Shown piece after piece: positions 14,570 to 22,054 of a stretch of DNA of 22,266 bases. Location: the NCBI GenBank assembly GCA_002369255.1, contig DFFO01000046.1, positions 1 through 22,266 on the forward strand. Direction: 5' to 3'. Both the position numbers and the translations under genes were made by a program. The notes under the pieces are model-generated. The model worked only from the letters and a program-made list of their open reading frames with translations, made no database searches and had not been told where the DNA came from. Within the stretch, counting starts at the first letter, position 1. The number at the start of each line of letters is the position of its first letter. This DNA comes from Lachnospiraceae bacterium UBA3774 (GTDB taxonomy: Bacteria > Bacillota > Clostridia > Lachnospirales > Lachnospiraceae).

Positions 14570-14961
14570 TTGGCACCCTCCTTTTCTTCTCTTTCTTTGA
14601 TCAGCTCGCTGATGGGGGTGACAAGAATATGCCCTTCCTCGCTGAACATTGACTCAGGCATAAATAAGCGCTTTGAATTGTCAAGTCCTTCAAAAGTGAT
14701 ATCCATCAGTTCCATAATTTCTCTTTCGGGCCATTCCGCTCCGAGATCATAAATATCTACGATAGAGGGAAGGGTTTTTTCGCCTTTTACGGTATATGAG
14801 TTAATAACGCCGGCTATATCATATTCATACGACACGACCGGTTCGCCGTCTTTTTTGTAAAAAGCGTGGATCATAGCAAGATGGATATTATCCCCGCGCA
14901 TTTTCTTCGCGAGAGGAACAATTTCTTCTTTGGTGATGGATATTTTCCTGTATTCCTGCAT
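14566..14961 (-). CDS. mbhK: Hydrogenase subunit MbhK (NuoC-like)
   Basis: Soluble subunit of the hydrogenase arm, homologous to the 30-kDa NuoC/EchD family, packing against the large subunit. I start at the ATG at 14961 (MQEYRKISITKEE), giving 131 residues, because GAAGGAG lies 5 nt upstream. An upstream in-frame ATG at 14994 has no ribosome binding site and would put the GAAGGAG inside the gene. WPEREIMELMDITFEGLDNSKRLFMPE is the NuoC-type motif. It is the first gene of the mbh operon, behind its own promoter. Confidence 0.92.
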   Translation of the reverse strand: MQEYRKISITKEEIVPLAKKMRGDNIHLAMIHAFYKKDGEPVVSYEYDIAGVINSYTVKGEKTLPSIVDIYDLGAEWPEREIMELMDITFEGLDNSKRLFMPESMFSEEGHILVTPISELIKEREEKEGAK

Positions 14962-15002
14962 CTCTTCTCCTTCGGAAAAATTATTTTTACTCAAACTGTG
15001 AT

Positions 15003-15031
15003 ATTATAGCACATAATCTAACTATTTTCAG
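15003..15031 (-). promoter_or_regulatory. mbh operon promoter
   Basis: On the minus strand TATAAT (15003-15008) is preceded by TGC (extended -10). A weak -35 CTGAAA (15026-15031) lies 17 nt away. It sits between the hyp terminator and mbhK, about 40 nt before the mbhK ATG. Confidence 0.65.
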
Positions 15032-15049
15032 TAAAAACAATCATAATCA

Positions 15050-15085
15050 TAAAAAATCGCTCCGAAAATATCGAAGCAATTTTTT
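15050..15085. terminator. Terminator after hypE
   Basis: A 9-bp stem (15056-15064 with 15072-15080, including two G-U pairs on the minus strand) encloses a 7-nt loop. It is flanked by A6 on the left and T6 on the right, so it can work in both directions. It lies 12 nt past the hypE stop and before the mbh promoter. The G-U pairs make it weaker than the other terminators, so some read-through from hyp into mbh is plausible. Confidence 0.75.
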
Positions 15086-15096
15086 CGGCTGCAAAA

Positions 15097-16098
15097 TCAG
15101 CAAATGCGCGGAAGCTGGGCCCCCGTAAGCTTTGTCAGAATTCTTGAACCTCCAAAAGCCGTCCTTAACACTGTCTGCCCGGGATGATCCTTTGTAACAG
15201 TCCCTATGATTGCTGCATTTTCGCCTTCAGGATATGATCTGATGATCGACAGCGCACGATCGGCCGCATTTGGCGAAACAACTGCGATAAGCTTTCCTTC
15301 ATTGGCGGAATAAAGCGGATCGAGCCCGAGCATTTCACAAGCGCTTTTTACGTTTTTGCTAATCGGAATCCGGCTTTCATCAAGACAAATGCAAAGGTCC
15401 GTATTTTCGACAAATTCACAAAGCGTAGTCGCAAGGCCGCCTCTTGTCGGATCGCGCAAAACGCGCAAATCACCGGAGAGATCATAAAGGCCGCCCGCAA
15501 GCCGCTTAAGGCAGGCACAATCGGACTTTACTTCTTCGCCGCCGGCATATCCGTATCTGGAAAGCAGGATAGAAGTTCCGTGGTCTCCCATCGTTCCTGA
15601 AACTATAATCTTGTCTCCCTCTTTGATAGCCGCAGGAGAAAGACCGGGAGCCCGAAGTACGCCGATGCCGGAAGTATTGATATATATGCCGTCGCATTTT
15701 CCTTTCTCAACAACTTTTGTATCGCCTGTCACAACGGCCACTCCCGCATCATTTGCGGTATTTTGTATTGAATCAATGATCTTTTTTAATTTTTCGATCT
15801 CAAAGCCTTCTTCAATGATGAATGCAAGGCTTAAGTACCGAGCGCTTCCTCCTGCCATAGCAACGTCATTAACAGTGCCGCAGACGGCCAGCTTTCCGAT
15901 ATCGCCGCCCGGGAAAAAAATGGGGCTGATTACAAAGCTGTCTGTCGAAAAAACGATTTTTTCGGCACCCGGTAATACCGCGCCGTCCAAAAGCGCGTCA
16001 AGCGCCTCGTTATCAAGCGCGGGAAGAATCATGTTTTCTATCAGTGAAGCGGTCTTTTTGCCGCCGCTGCCGTAATCAAGCGTTATTATTTCGTTCAT
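15097..16098 (-). CDS. hypE: Hydrogenase maturation protein HypE
   Basis: ATP-dependent dehydratase that converts the carbamoyl group received from HypF into the thiocyanate used for cyanide ligands of the NiFe site. It has 333 residues with a PurM-like fold. The N-terminal LDYGSGGKKT, STDSFVISPIFFPGGDIGKLAVCGTVNDVAMAGG and RDPTRGGLATTLCEF are HypE motifs. It ends in PRIC, keeping the essential C-terminal cysteine that carries the cyano group. The start overlaps hypD as ATGA, with AGGAG 6 nt upstream. Confidence 0.98.
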   Translation of the reverse strand: MNEIITLDYGSGGKKTASLIENMILPALDNEALDALLDGAVLPGAEKIVFSTDSFVISPIFFPGGDIGKLAVCGTVNDVAMAGGSARYLSLAFIIEEGFEIEKLKKIIDSIQNTANDAGVAVVTGDTKVVEKGKCDGIYINTSGIGVLRAPGLSPAAIKEGDKIIVSGTMGDHGTSILLSRYGYAGGEEVKSDCACLKRLAGGLYDLSGDLRVLRDPTRGGLATTLCEFVENTDLCICLDESRIPISKNVKSACEMLGLDPLYSANEGKLIAVVSPNAADRALSIIRSYPEGENAAIIGTVTKDHPGQTVLRTAFGGSRILTKLTGAQLPRIC

Positions 16099-17168
16099 AT
16101 AAGGCTCCTGTATTTAAATGCTGCCGAACACGCGCCTTCGCCGGATACCATGCAGGGACCTATAGGATCTTCCGGCGTGCAGATACACCCAAACAGCCGG
16201 CAGTCCAAAGGCTCCTTTCTGCCTTTTATGATTTCTCCGCAAAGACAGCCCGCCGGCGCAGGCTTTAAGACAGTCTTTATATCGAATCGTTTTTCGGCGT
16301 CAAAATCGGAATATTCTTCTTTGATTCCGAAACCTGCTTTTGAAATGTTTGAAAAACCTCTCCAAACATCATCTCTGACGTATAAATATTTTTCTATGGC
16401 ATCTATCGCAGCGATGTTTCCTTCTTTTTTTACAAGTCTTTCATATTTGTTTTCAAGCTCGGCACGTCCGGAGCGGATCTGTTTTATCAGACTGTAAATG
16501 CTCCCCATAATATCTTCCGGCTCAAATCCGGTGATCACAGAAGGTTTTTTGTACTCGGAAGCCAAAAAGTCAAAGCCCCTCTCGCCTATTATAGCCGCGA
16601 CGTGGCCAGGGACTATAAAACCCGAGATATCAAAATCCGGCGAGTCAAGCAGGGCGCGAAGAGCGGGCTCAACCCGTTTAAGCATTGAATAAACGCAATA
16701 ATTATGAACGTTTCTTTCTTTTGCAATGCCTATCGACGCAGCCGTTCCGGGAGCCGTAGTTTCAAAGCCTACTCCGAGAAATACTACGGTTTTGTCAGGA
16801 TTATTTGCGGCTATATCTACAGCATCTACAGGTGAATAAACTACAGCGACACGGCTTCCGAGAGCACGCCGCCTTGCAAGATTGTCGCCCCTTTCACTGC
16901 CGGGGACTCTGATCATATCACCGTAAGTAGCTATTATAACGTCATCTCTTTCGGAAAGCGTAAGATATGCGTCTATGGTCTCCTGCGCGGTAACGCAGAC
17001 CGGGCAGCCGGGGCCCGATATCAGTCTGATATTATCCGGAAGCAGCGCTTTTATTCCGGCCCTCGCGATAGCATGCGTATGCGTTCCGCAGACCTCCATA
17101 AAATTTATCCGGATACCGTCTTTTTCAAAAAGATATTTTAATATACCGTTTTCGCAGGCAAGACTCAT
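16095..17168 (-). CDS. hypD: Hydrogenase maturation protein HypD
   Basis: Iron-sulfur scaffold that, with HypC, assembles the Fe(CN)2CO unit. It has 357 residues. Key motifs are CGTHTHAIAR (C27), GPGCPVCVT (C55, C58) and GVGFETTAPGTA. The C-terminal cysteine-rich part (CLCGEI, CRLFGCICTPEDPIGPC and GEGAC) holds the [4Fe-4S] cluster. It begins immediately after the hypC stop and overlaps hypE by 4 nt. Confidence 0.98.
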   Translation of the reverse strand: MSLACENGILKYLFEKDGIRINFMEVCGTHTHAIARAGIKALLPDNIRLISGPGCPVCVTAQETIDAYLTLSERDDVIIATYGDMIRVPGSERGDNLARRRALGSRVAVVYSPVDAVDIAANNPDKTVVFLGVGFETTAPGTAASIGIAKERNVHNYCVYSMLKRVEPALRALLDSPDFDISGFIVPGHVAAIIGERGFDFLASEYKKPSVITGFEPEDIMGSIYSLIKQIRSGRAELENKYERLVKKEGNIAAIDAIEKYLYVRDDVWRGFSNISKAGFGIKEEYSDFDAEKRFDIKTVLKPAPAGCLCGEIIKGRKEPLDCRLFGCICTPEDPIGPCMVSGEGACSAAFKYRSLI

Positions 17169-17390
17169 TTATCTGAACGCCTCCTCAAGTTCCTTGAACG
17201 CTTCTATATCAAGAAGAGCCTGCTTTTCATCGAGTTTTTCGATGGCAAAGCCCGCGTGAACCATAACATAATCACCTATATCAAGCGATTTTATGAAATC
17301 GACTCTGATCTTTCTGAAGATACCTTCGTACTCTCCAACGGCGTCATTTCCGTCGATGCTTATTATTTTAAAAGGAACTGCAAGACACAT
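17169..17390 (-). CDS. hypC: Hydrogenase maturation chaperone HypC
   Basis: Small chaperone that carries the Fe(CN)2CO unit with HypD and delivers it to the large subunit. It has 73 residues starting MCLAVPFKI, which keeps the essential Cys2. DIGDYVMVHAGFAIEKLDE is the other family hallmark. AGGAG lies 7 nt before the ATG, and the gene starts 3 nt after the hypF stop. Confidence 0.98.
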   Translation of the reverse strand: MCLAVPFKIISIDGNDAVGEYEGIFRKIRVDFIKSLDIGDYVMVHAGFAIEKLDEKQALLDIEAFKELEEAFR

Positions 17391-17393
17391 ATT

Positions 17394-19631
17394 TCAACTC
17401 CTGCTGCAGATCATCAGCTGGCCGAGACAAAGTCCCTCGTCGCCCGCCGAAACTCTGCTGTGATGATAACAAGTAAGACCGAGACTTTCAAGTCTGTCCG
17501 GAAGTCTGTTCATAATATACATATTGTTGAAAGTACCGCCTGAGAGAACCACTTTTTTTATCCCGTATCTGTCCGATATGCGTTTTGCAATATCTGCCGC
17601 GGCCGACACAAGAGTGTTCAAAAACGCGGCGCAAAGCTCTCCCACGTCAGGACTGCCTTCTGTTATCTCTTTATATATCGACATAATAGTTTTGTCCATA
17701 TTTAAAATCATTGCTCCGCTGTCTGATATTTCATACCCCAGTCGTCTCTCTGACGCAGTTGCAGCAGCCTCGAGCAAAATAGCGCCCTGACCTTCATAGT
17801 CAGCCTTTTCTTTGATGCCGAGTATGGCGCTTATTCCGTCGAAGAGTCTCCCCATGCCTGAAGATAGCGGACAGTTGATATTTTTAAGAAGCTGTTCTCT
17901 GATCAATCCGGTATCAGGGGATTTAAAGACAGCTTCCGCGTCAAGGCCGCATTTCTCCAAAAGCGAAATACCCATTCTGCGGATGTCCTTTACGGCAAGA
18001 TCTCCTCCCGGAAGTTTCATATAATCAAGATGGGCAAGGCGCTCAAAGCCGCTGAAATCACCGAGCAAAAACTCCCCGCCCCAGATATTTCCATCCGTGC
18101 CGTAACCCGTTCCGTCCCAAATGATACCGATCACCTTTTCATCAAGATTATTATCGGCCATGCATGAAGCCAAATGCGCGTGATGATGCTGAACTCTTAT
18201 CAGCGGAATATCAAGCTCTTTTGCAAGTGAATCCGCATAAGCAGTGGACAAAAAGTCCGGATGCAGATCACACGCTATTTTTTCGGGCTTTATATCATAC
18301 AAACCGCGAAAATGCGCGATACTTTTCTTATAGTTTTCAAACGTTTCGACGTTTTTCAGATCGCCGATATGTTGTGACGGTATTGCGAAATTTCCCTTTG
18401 AAAGACAAAAACTCGCCTTTTGCTCTGCGCCGCATGCAAGAAGTGCAGGAAGCGCGTCTTTCATAAGAATAGGATATGGACTGTATCCTCTTGATCTGCG
18501 AAGCGGATAAACCTTTGAATCGTAAACATATACTACCGAATCATCACAGCGCATATGAATGTCCCTGTTGCTGAGCAAAAAGCCGTCTGCTATGCCTGAA
18601 AGCGCATTTATCGCTTCTTCGTTTTTATAAATAATAGGGAGATCGGAAATATTGGCGCTGGTCATAATAAGAGCCTCAATATCATCTTCAAAGATCATAT
18701 AATGAACCGGCGTATAAGGCAGCATAACGCCTATATAACCGTTTTCGCTCACTGATGGCAAAAGATCATATCTGAGCTTTTTTAACAAAACTATAGGGCG
18801 CTGACGGCTGCAAAGGATTCTTTCCTCATCGGCGGAAACCATACAAAGCTTTTTTACCGTCTCAACGTCCCTGCACATGATGGCAAAAGGCTTTTCATCT
18901 CTGTGTTTTCTTCTTCTCAAAGTGTCGGCTATAGAAGGGTCGTCTATGCGGCCTGCAAGATGAAAACCGCCAAGTCCCTTTATCGCGACTATAAGACCGT
19001 CTCTTAAGTATTGTTTTGTCAGCTCGATAGGATCGCCGGAAAGCTCGTTTCCGTCACAGTCGCAAAAAAACTGTTTCGGACCGCATATATTGCATCCCGT
19101 AGGCTCGGCGTGATATCTTCTGTCATTTATGTCGGTATATTCACGGTGACATTCCGGGCACATCTTAAACGGGGCCATTGTCGTCTTGGCTCTGTCATAC
19201 GGAAGTTCCTTGATGATAGTAAAACGGGGACCGCAGTTTGTACAATTGATAAAAGGATATCTGTATCTTCTTCCGGGCATCTTCATTTCCGCCAGGCACT
19301 CATCACAGATACATACGTCGGGAGAAACAAGCGTGCTGGTCTGTTTTTCGGTTTTGCTCTGAATAATCTTAAAATCGCTGTATCCGGCCGTTTCGGTCAT
19401 ATATTCAACATCGATGGAAGTAATAAGCGCAAGCTTTGGAGGATTATTTTTCAGTTCATGAAGAAAGAGTCTTATGTCCTCTTCTTCTCCTTCAAGCTCC
19501 ATTTCCGCGCCTACGGAAGAATTTCTGACCCAGCCTTTTATGTCGTAGTCCGTTATCAGCTTATGAATAAAAGGGCGAAAACCTACGCCCTGAACAATTC
19601 CGTTTACGAAGGTTTTCGCTCTTTTTATCAT
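17394..19631 (-). CDS. hypF: Carbamoyltransferase HypF
   Basis: Uses carbamoyl phosphate and ATP to carbamoylate the HypE C-terminal cysteine, the first step in cyanide ligand synthesis. It has 745 residues and all domains: acylphosphatase-like (VNGIVQGVGFRPF, 9-21), two zinc fingers (C109/C112/C130/C133 and C158/C161/C180/C183), a YrdC-like domain (AIKGLGGFHLA, ~216-226) and a Kae1-like domain with RVQHHHAHLASCMADN metal-site histidines and DGTGYGTDGNIWGGEF. Length is normal. It starts 24 nt after the ROK gene, with AAGGAG 5 nt before the ATG, so the two are probably co-transcribed. Confidence 0.98.
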   Translation of the reverse strand: MIKRAKTFVNGIVQGVGFRPFIHKLITDYDIKGWVRNSSVGAEMELEGEEEDIRLFLHELKNNPPKLALITSIDVEYMTETAGYSDFKIIQSKTEKQTSTLVSPDVCICDECLAEMKMPGRRYRYPFINCTNCGPRFTIIKELPYDRAKTTMAPFKMCPECHREYTDINDRRYHAEPTGCNICGPKQFFCDCDGNELSGDPIELTKQYLRDGLIVAIKGLGGFHLAGRIDDPSIADTLRRRKHRDEKPFAIMCRDVETVKKLCMVSADEERILCSRQRPIVLLKKLRYDLLPSVSENGYIGVMLPYTPVHYMIFEDDIEALIMTSANISDLPIIYKNEEAINALSGIADGFLLSNRDIHMRCDDSVVYVYDSKVYPLRRSRGYSPYPILMKDALPALLACGAEQKASFCLSKGNFAIPSQHIGDLKNVETFENYKKSIAHFRGLYDIKPEKIACDLHPDFLSTAYADSLAKELDIPLIRVQHHHAHLASCMADNNLDEKVIGIIWDGTGYGTDGNIWGGEFLLGDFSGFERLAHLDYMKLPGGDLAVKDIRRMGISLLEKCGLDAEAVFKSPDTGLIREQLLKNINCPLSSGMGRLFDGISAILGIKEKADYEGQGAILLEAAATASERRLGYEISDSGAMILNMDKTIMSIYKEITEGSPDVGELCAAFLNTLVSAAADIAKRISDRYGIKKVVLSGGTFNNMYIMNRLPDRLESLGLTCYHHSRVSAGDEGLCLGQLMICSRS

Positions 19632-19655
19632 TTGATCTCCTTTGAGGTTAATTAT

Positions 19656-20834
19656 TTATTCATCGCCGAAAACATATGAGATAATATTGTCTCTCACCCA
19701 TGATACACAACCGAAGCCGACGTTAAAAATACCGAATTCGGAACATACGACCTTGCGTCCTTTTTGATTGTATGGCGGGATAAGCTCATTGAGCTTTTCA
19801 TTCAGAATATCCACATAGCCGTTTGCAAGCGTGGCTCCGAGATAACCGCCTATGCATATCAGATCCGGCCTGAAAAGCTGCAGGATATCATACAGGCCGA
19901 TAGCAAGATAATCAATCATTTCCATGAGCTTTTTGTGAACAGCCTGATCGCCTTTTTTCTGCCTGTTATGCATATCCTCGACCGCTTCAAGTCTGCTCAT
20001 ATCGGTTCCGGGATAAAGCTCCGAAACAAGGCTGCGTATGGAAGCAACTTCATCAAGCAGCACCGCGCCTTCATGGTCTTTTTTGTTTACATATATCCGG
20101 CCTATTTTTCCGCTGAAGCTGCTATGTGAGGAATATGTATATCTGCCGGCATATACGTCCATTTTCAGATTCCAGTTTCCGTGAATATATGCAAGATACG
20201 TGTCAGGATTTGAGGAACCGAAGTGGATCTCTCCTATAGTACCTGCCGCGGCCGTATTGAGGATCTCAATAGGCAGACCGGGGAAGCTTTCTTTTAAGAG
20301 CTTTTCAGCGTCAACCCCTTTCCATGCGGGCATGGGGGAATTATCCTCCAGCTCATCAAGCTGATTGTAATTTAAGGGAAGCGCAACACCAAGTCCGATA
20401 ACACCGCGAACAGTATCGTATTTTGAATTGCAGTCATCTATAAGAGTTTTGAGCATTTCCACAAGCTCACCCGGGCTGTAAAGCTTGGGATCACGAACCG
20501 TTTTTTCGAGGATATTTCCTCTGATGTCGGTAATGATGATATTTGTGGAAATGCCGGAAAGCTCGAGTCCTATGATAACTCCGAATCTGTCATTGAGCTG
20601 GAGCATCATGGGCGGTCTTCCGTTTTCGGAAACGACAATGCCTTCTTCGCAAATAATCTGTTCCGAAAGAAGCTCTTTTATGCAATTTGATACAGTAACT
20701 TTGTTAAGGTCGGTAAGGCGAGATATATCAGCTCTTGAAATAGGCGCATTCAAAAGTATGGTTCTGTAAACCTTTTCAAGATTTAAATTTTTCATAAGCG
20801 AAAAAGAACCGCTTTGTCCGATATAAGGTGCCAT
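19656..20834 (-). CDS. ROK-family transcriptional regulator, catalytically degenerate
   Basis: Probable sugar- or metabolite-responsive regulator at the head of the hyp genes. It has 392 residues: an N-terminal MarR-like helix-turn-helix (about 22-60, PISRADISRLTDLNKVTVSN), the NGRPPMML linker, then a ROK domain. The ROK core is eroded. The usual catalytic aspartate after the conserved Asn is threonine (N193-T194). The GxxGH zinc-site histidine is arginine (SGKIGR, 241-246). The CxCGxxGCxE cysteines are absent. It should therefore not phosphorylate sugars. PDLICIGGYLG near the C-terminus is kept. AGGAG lies 6 nt before the ATG. Its target and ligand are not visible from sequence; control of hyp/mbh is inference from position. 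Confidence 0.9.
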   Translation of the reverse strand: MAPYIGQSGSFSLMKNLNLEKVYRTILLNAPISRADISRLTDLNKVTVSNCIKELLSEQIICEEGIVVSENGRPPMMLQLNDRFGVIIGLELSGISTNIIITDIRGNILEKTVRDPKLYSPGELVEMLKTLIDDCNSKYDTVRGVIGLGVALPLNYNQLDELEDNSPMPAWKGVDAEKLLKESFPGLPIEILNTAAAGTIGEIHFGSSNPDTYLAYIHGNWNLKMDVYAGRYTYSSHSSFSGKIGRIYVNKKDHEGAVLLDEVASIRSLVSELYPGTDMSRLEAVEDMHNRQKKGDQAVHKKLMEMIDYLAIGLYDILQLFRPDLICIGGYLGATLANGYVDILNEKLNELIPPYNQKGRKVVCSEFGIFNVGFGCVSWVRDNIISYVFGDE

Positions 20835-20863
20835 ATCTGTCTCCTATCTGATTGTTTTGTCTT

Positions 20864-20892
20864 ATTTTAACACATATTCGCAAAAATGTTTA
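20864..20892 (-). promoter_or_regulatory. Promoter for the ROK-hypFCDE unit
   Basis: On the minus strand TAAACA (20887-20892), a 17-nt spacer and TAAAAT (20864-20869), about 30 nt before the ROK start codon. The -35 matches consensus at four of six positions. I see no clear inverted repeat here that would serve as a ROK operator. Confidence 0.55.
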
Positions 20893-21117
20893 GGCCAAAA
20901 AAATATGAGTATGCATGTGTGTGCATCAATACTGTATTGACAAAAGCGCCTATCAAAATACTCTCAACCGACTGGCTTATCGCATTCTTCAATATTTCAA
21001 ATAATAAAATGCTAAAAGACAAAAAACATGCTAAAATCATATTCGTGCCGATGTGTAAACGCGGGTCGTATCATTTCATAGAATTGTTTTTAATGATGAT
21101 TTTTAAGGAGATTTATT
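20893..21117 (+). promoter_or_regulatory. Intergenic region with possible promoter and ribosome binding site for purine nucleoside phosphorylase
   Basis: A/T-rich spacer between the divergent ROK gene and the phosphorylase. The best plus-strand element is an extended -10, TGC-TAAAAT, ending at 21037 (TAAAAT 21032-21037), without a recognisable -35. AAGGAG lies 7 nt before the ATG at 21118. No RNA gene, riboswitch or repeat is evident. Confidence 0.4.
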
Positions 21118-21927
21118 ATGTTCCAGAAAGCACAAAAGGCTGCAGATTATATTAGATCAAAAGCATCCCTTACTCCTGATCTTGCAATCGTCCTCGGGAG
21201 CGGACTTGGCGCGCTTGCAGAAAGCATGAAAGAGCGCAGCGTCATACCCTATGCGGATATTCCCGGCTTTCCGAGATCAAGTGTGGAAGGTCACGCCGCA
21301 AAGCTTGTGATCGGCAGGCTCGGCAAGAAAGCCGTTGCGATGATGCAGGGAAGATTTCATTATTATGAAGGCTTTACCATGCGCGAGCTGACTTTTCCGA
21401 TATACGTGCTAAGAGCACTTGGCGTTTCCGACCTGATCGTCACAAATGCCTGCGGAGGTATTAACGAAACATTCCATCCTGGAGATCTGATGCTCATCGA
21501 AGATCATATAAACCTTTCAGGGCAAAATCCTCTGATCGGCGATAATGATGAACGTTTCGGTCCACGTTTTCCTGATATGACCGAGGTATATGATAAAGCC
21601 CTGACAGATACGGCCGAAAAGATTGCAAGACAGCTATCGGTTCCCATAAAACGCGGAGTTTATGCATTTTTTACAGGTCCCTGTTATGAAACTGCGGCAG
21701 AGATCCGCGCATATAAAGTCTTGGGCGCCGATGCGATAGGCATGTCAACTGTCCCGGAAGCTACCGTCGCTCATTATCTTGGGATGCGGGTGCTGGGCAT
21801 TGCCTGTATCACAAATATGGCTACGGGAATAGCCAAGACCAAACACTCTCACAAGGAGGTTTTGTCGGTAGCAAAGTCCGGCAGCGAAAACTTTATAAAC
21901 CTGATCTATGAGATAGTTCAGGATTAG
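21118..21927 (+). CDS. punA: Purine nucleoside phosphorylase, trimeric type I
   Basis: Cleaves inosine and guanosine (and deoxy forms) with phosphate to the free base and ribose-1-phosphate, for purine salvage in the cytoplasm. It has 269 residues, the normal length for the trimeric PNP family. Visible motifs are VLGSGLGALAE (phosphate loop, ~26-36), MQGRFHYYEG, VTNACGGINETFHPGDLMLIEDHINL, GPCYETAAEIRAYKVLGADAIGMSTVPE (purine-site glutamate) and CITNMATGI (base-binding asparagine). The Glu and Asn together indicate 6-oxopurine specificity. It stands alone, unrelated to the hydrogenase genes. The stop overlaps the end of a possible small gene on the other strand. Confidence 0.96.
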   Translation: MFQKAQKAADYIRSKASLTPDLAIVLGSGLGALAESMKERSVIPYADIPGFPRSSVEGHAAKLVIGRLGKKAVAMMQGRFHYYEGFTMRELTFPIYVLRALGVSDLIVTNACGGINETFHPGDLMLIEDHINLSGQNPLIGDNDERFGPRFPDMTEVYDKALTDTAEKIARQLSVPIKRGVYAFFTGPCYETAAEIRAYKVLGADAIGMSTVPEATVAHYLGMRVLGIACITNMATGIAKTKHSHKEVLSVAKSGSENFINLIYEIVQD

Positions 21928-22034
21928 TTTATTGCGTCTTTATCAGAAAGCTCTTTACAAATTGCAATAATCAATGCCTTCAAAAAGGATCGATCCTCGA
22001 CATTTTGACGAAAATCTTTGTCGGGTATCATCAT
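21924..22034 (-). CDS. Possible small protein, 36 residues, downstream of the HTH gene
   Basis: Short reading frame starting ATG-ATG with AGAGG 5 nt upstream, 20 nt after the helix-turn-helix gene stop. The product begins MMIPDKDFRQNVEDRSFLKA and ends in CKELSDKDAIN. It mixes charged residues with one short hydrophobic run (LIIAIC), which suggests an amphipathic helix. Its stop codon overlaps the punA stop on the opposite strand. I do not recognise a family. Support is the ribosome binding site and position only, so it may be chance. Confidence 0.4.
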   Translation of the reverse strand: MMIPDKDFRQNVEDRSFLKALIIAICKELSDKDAIN

Positions 22035-22054
22035 ACGCGCCTCTGTTATATCAT

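Noticed and set aside
20911..20926. Inverted repeat ATGCA-N6-TGCAT between ROK and punA genes as a ROK operator
   Set aside because: Arms of only five bases, alternating purine/pyrimidine sequence, no second copy near mbhK; chance is a sufficient explanation.
20937..20965. TTGACA at 20937-20942 as the -35 of the punA promoter
   Set aside because: No acceptable -10 lies 15-19 nt downstream.
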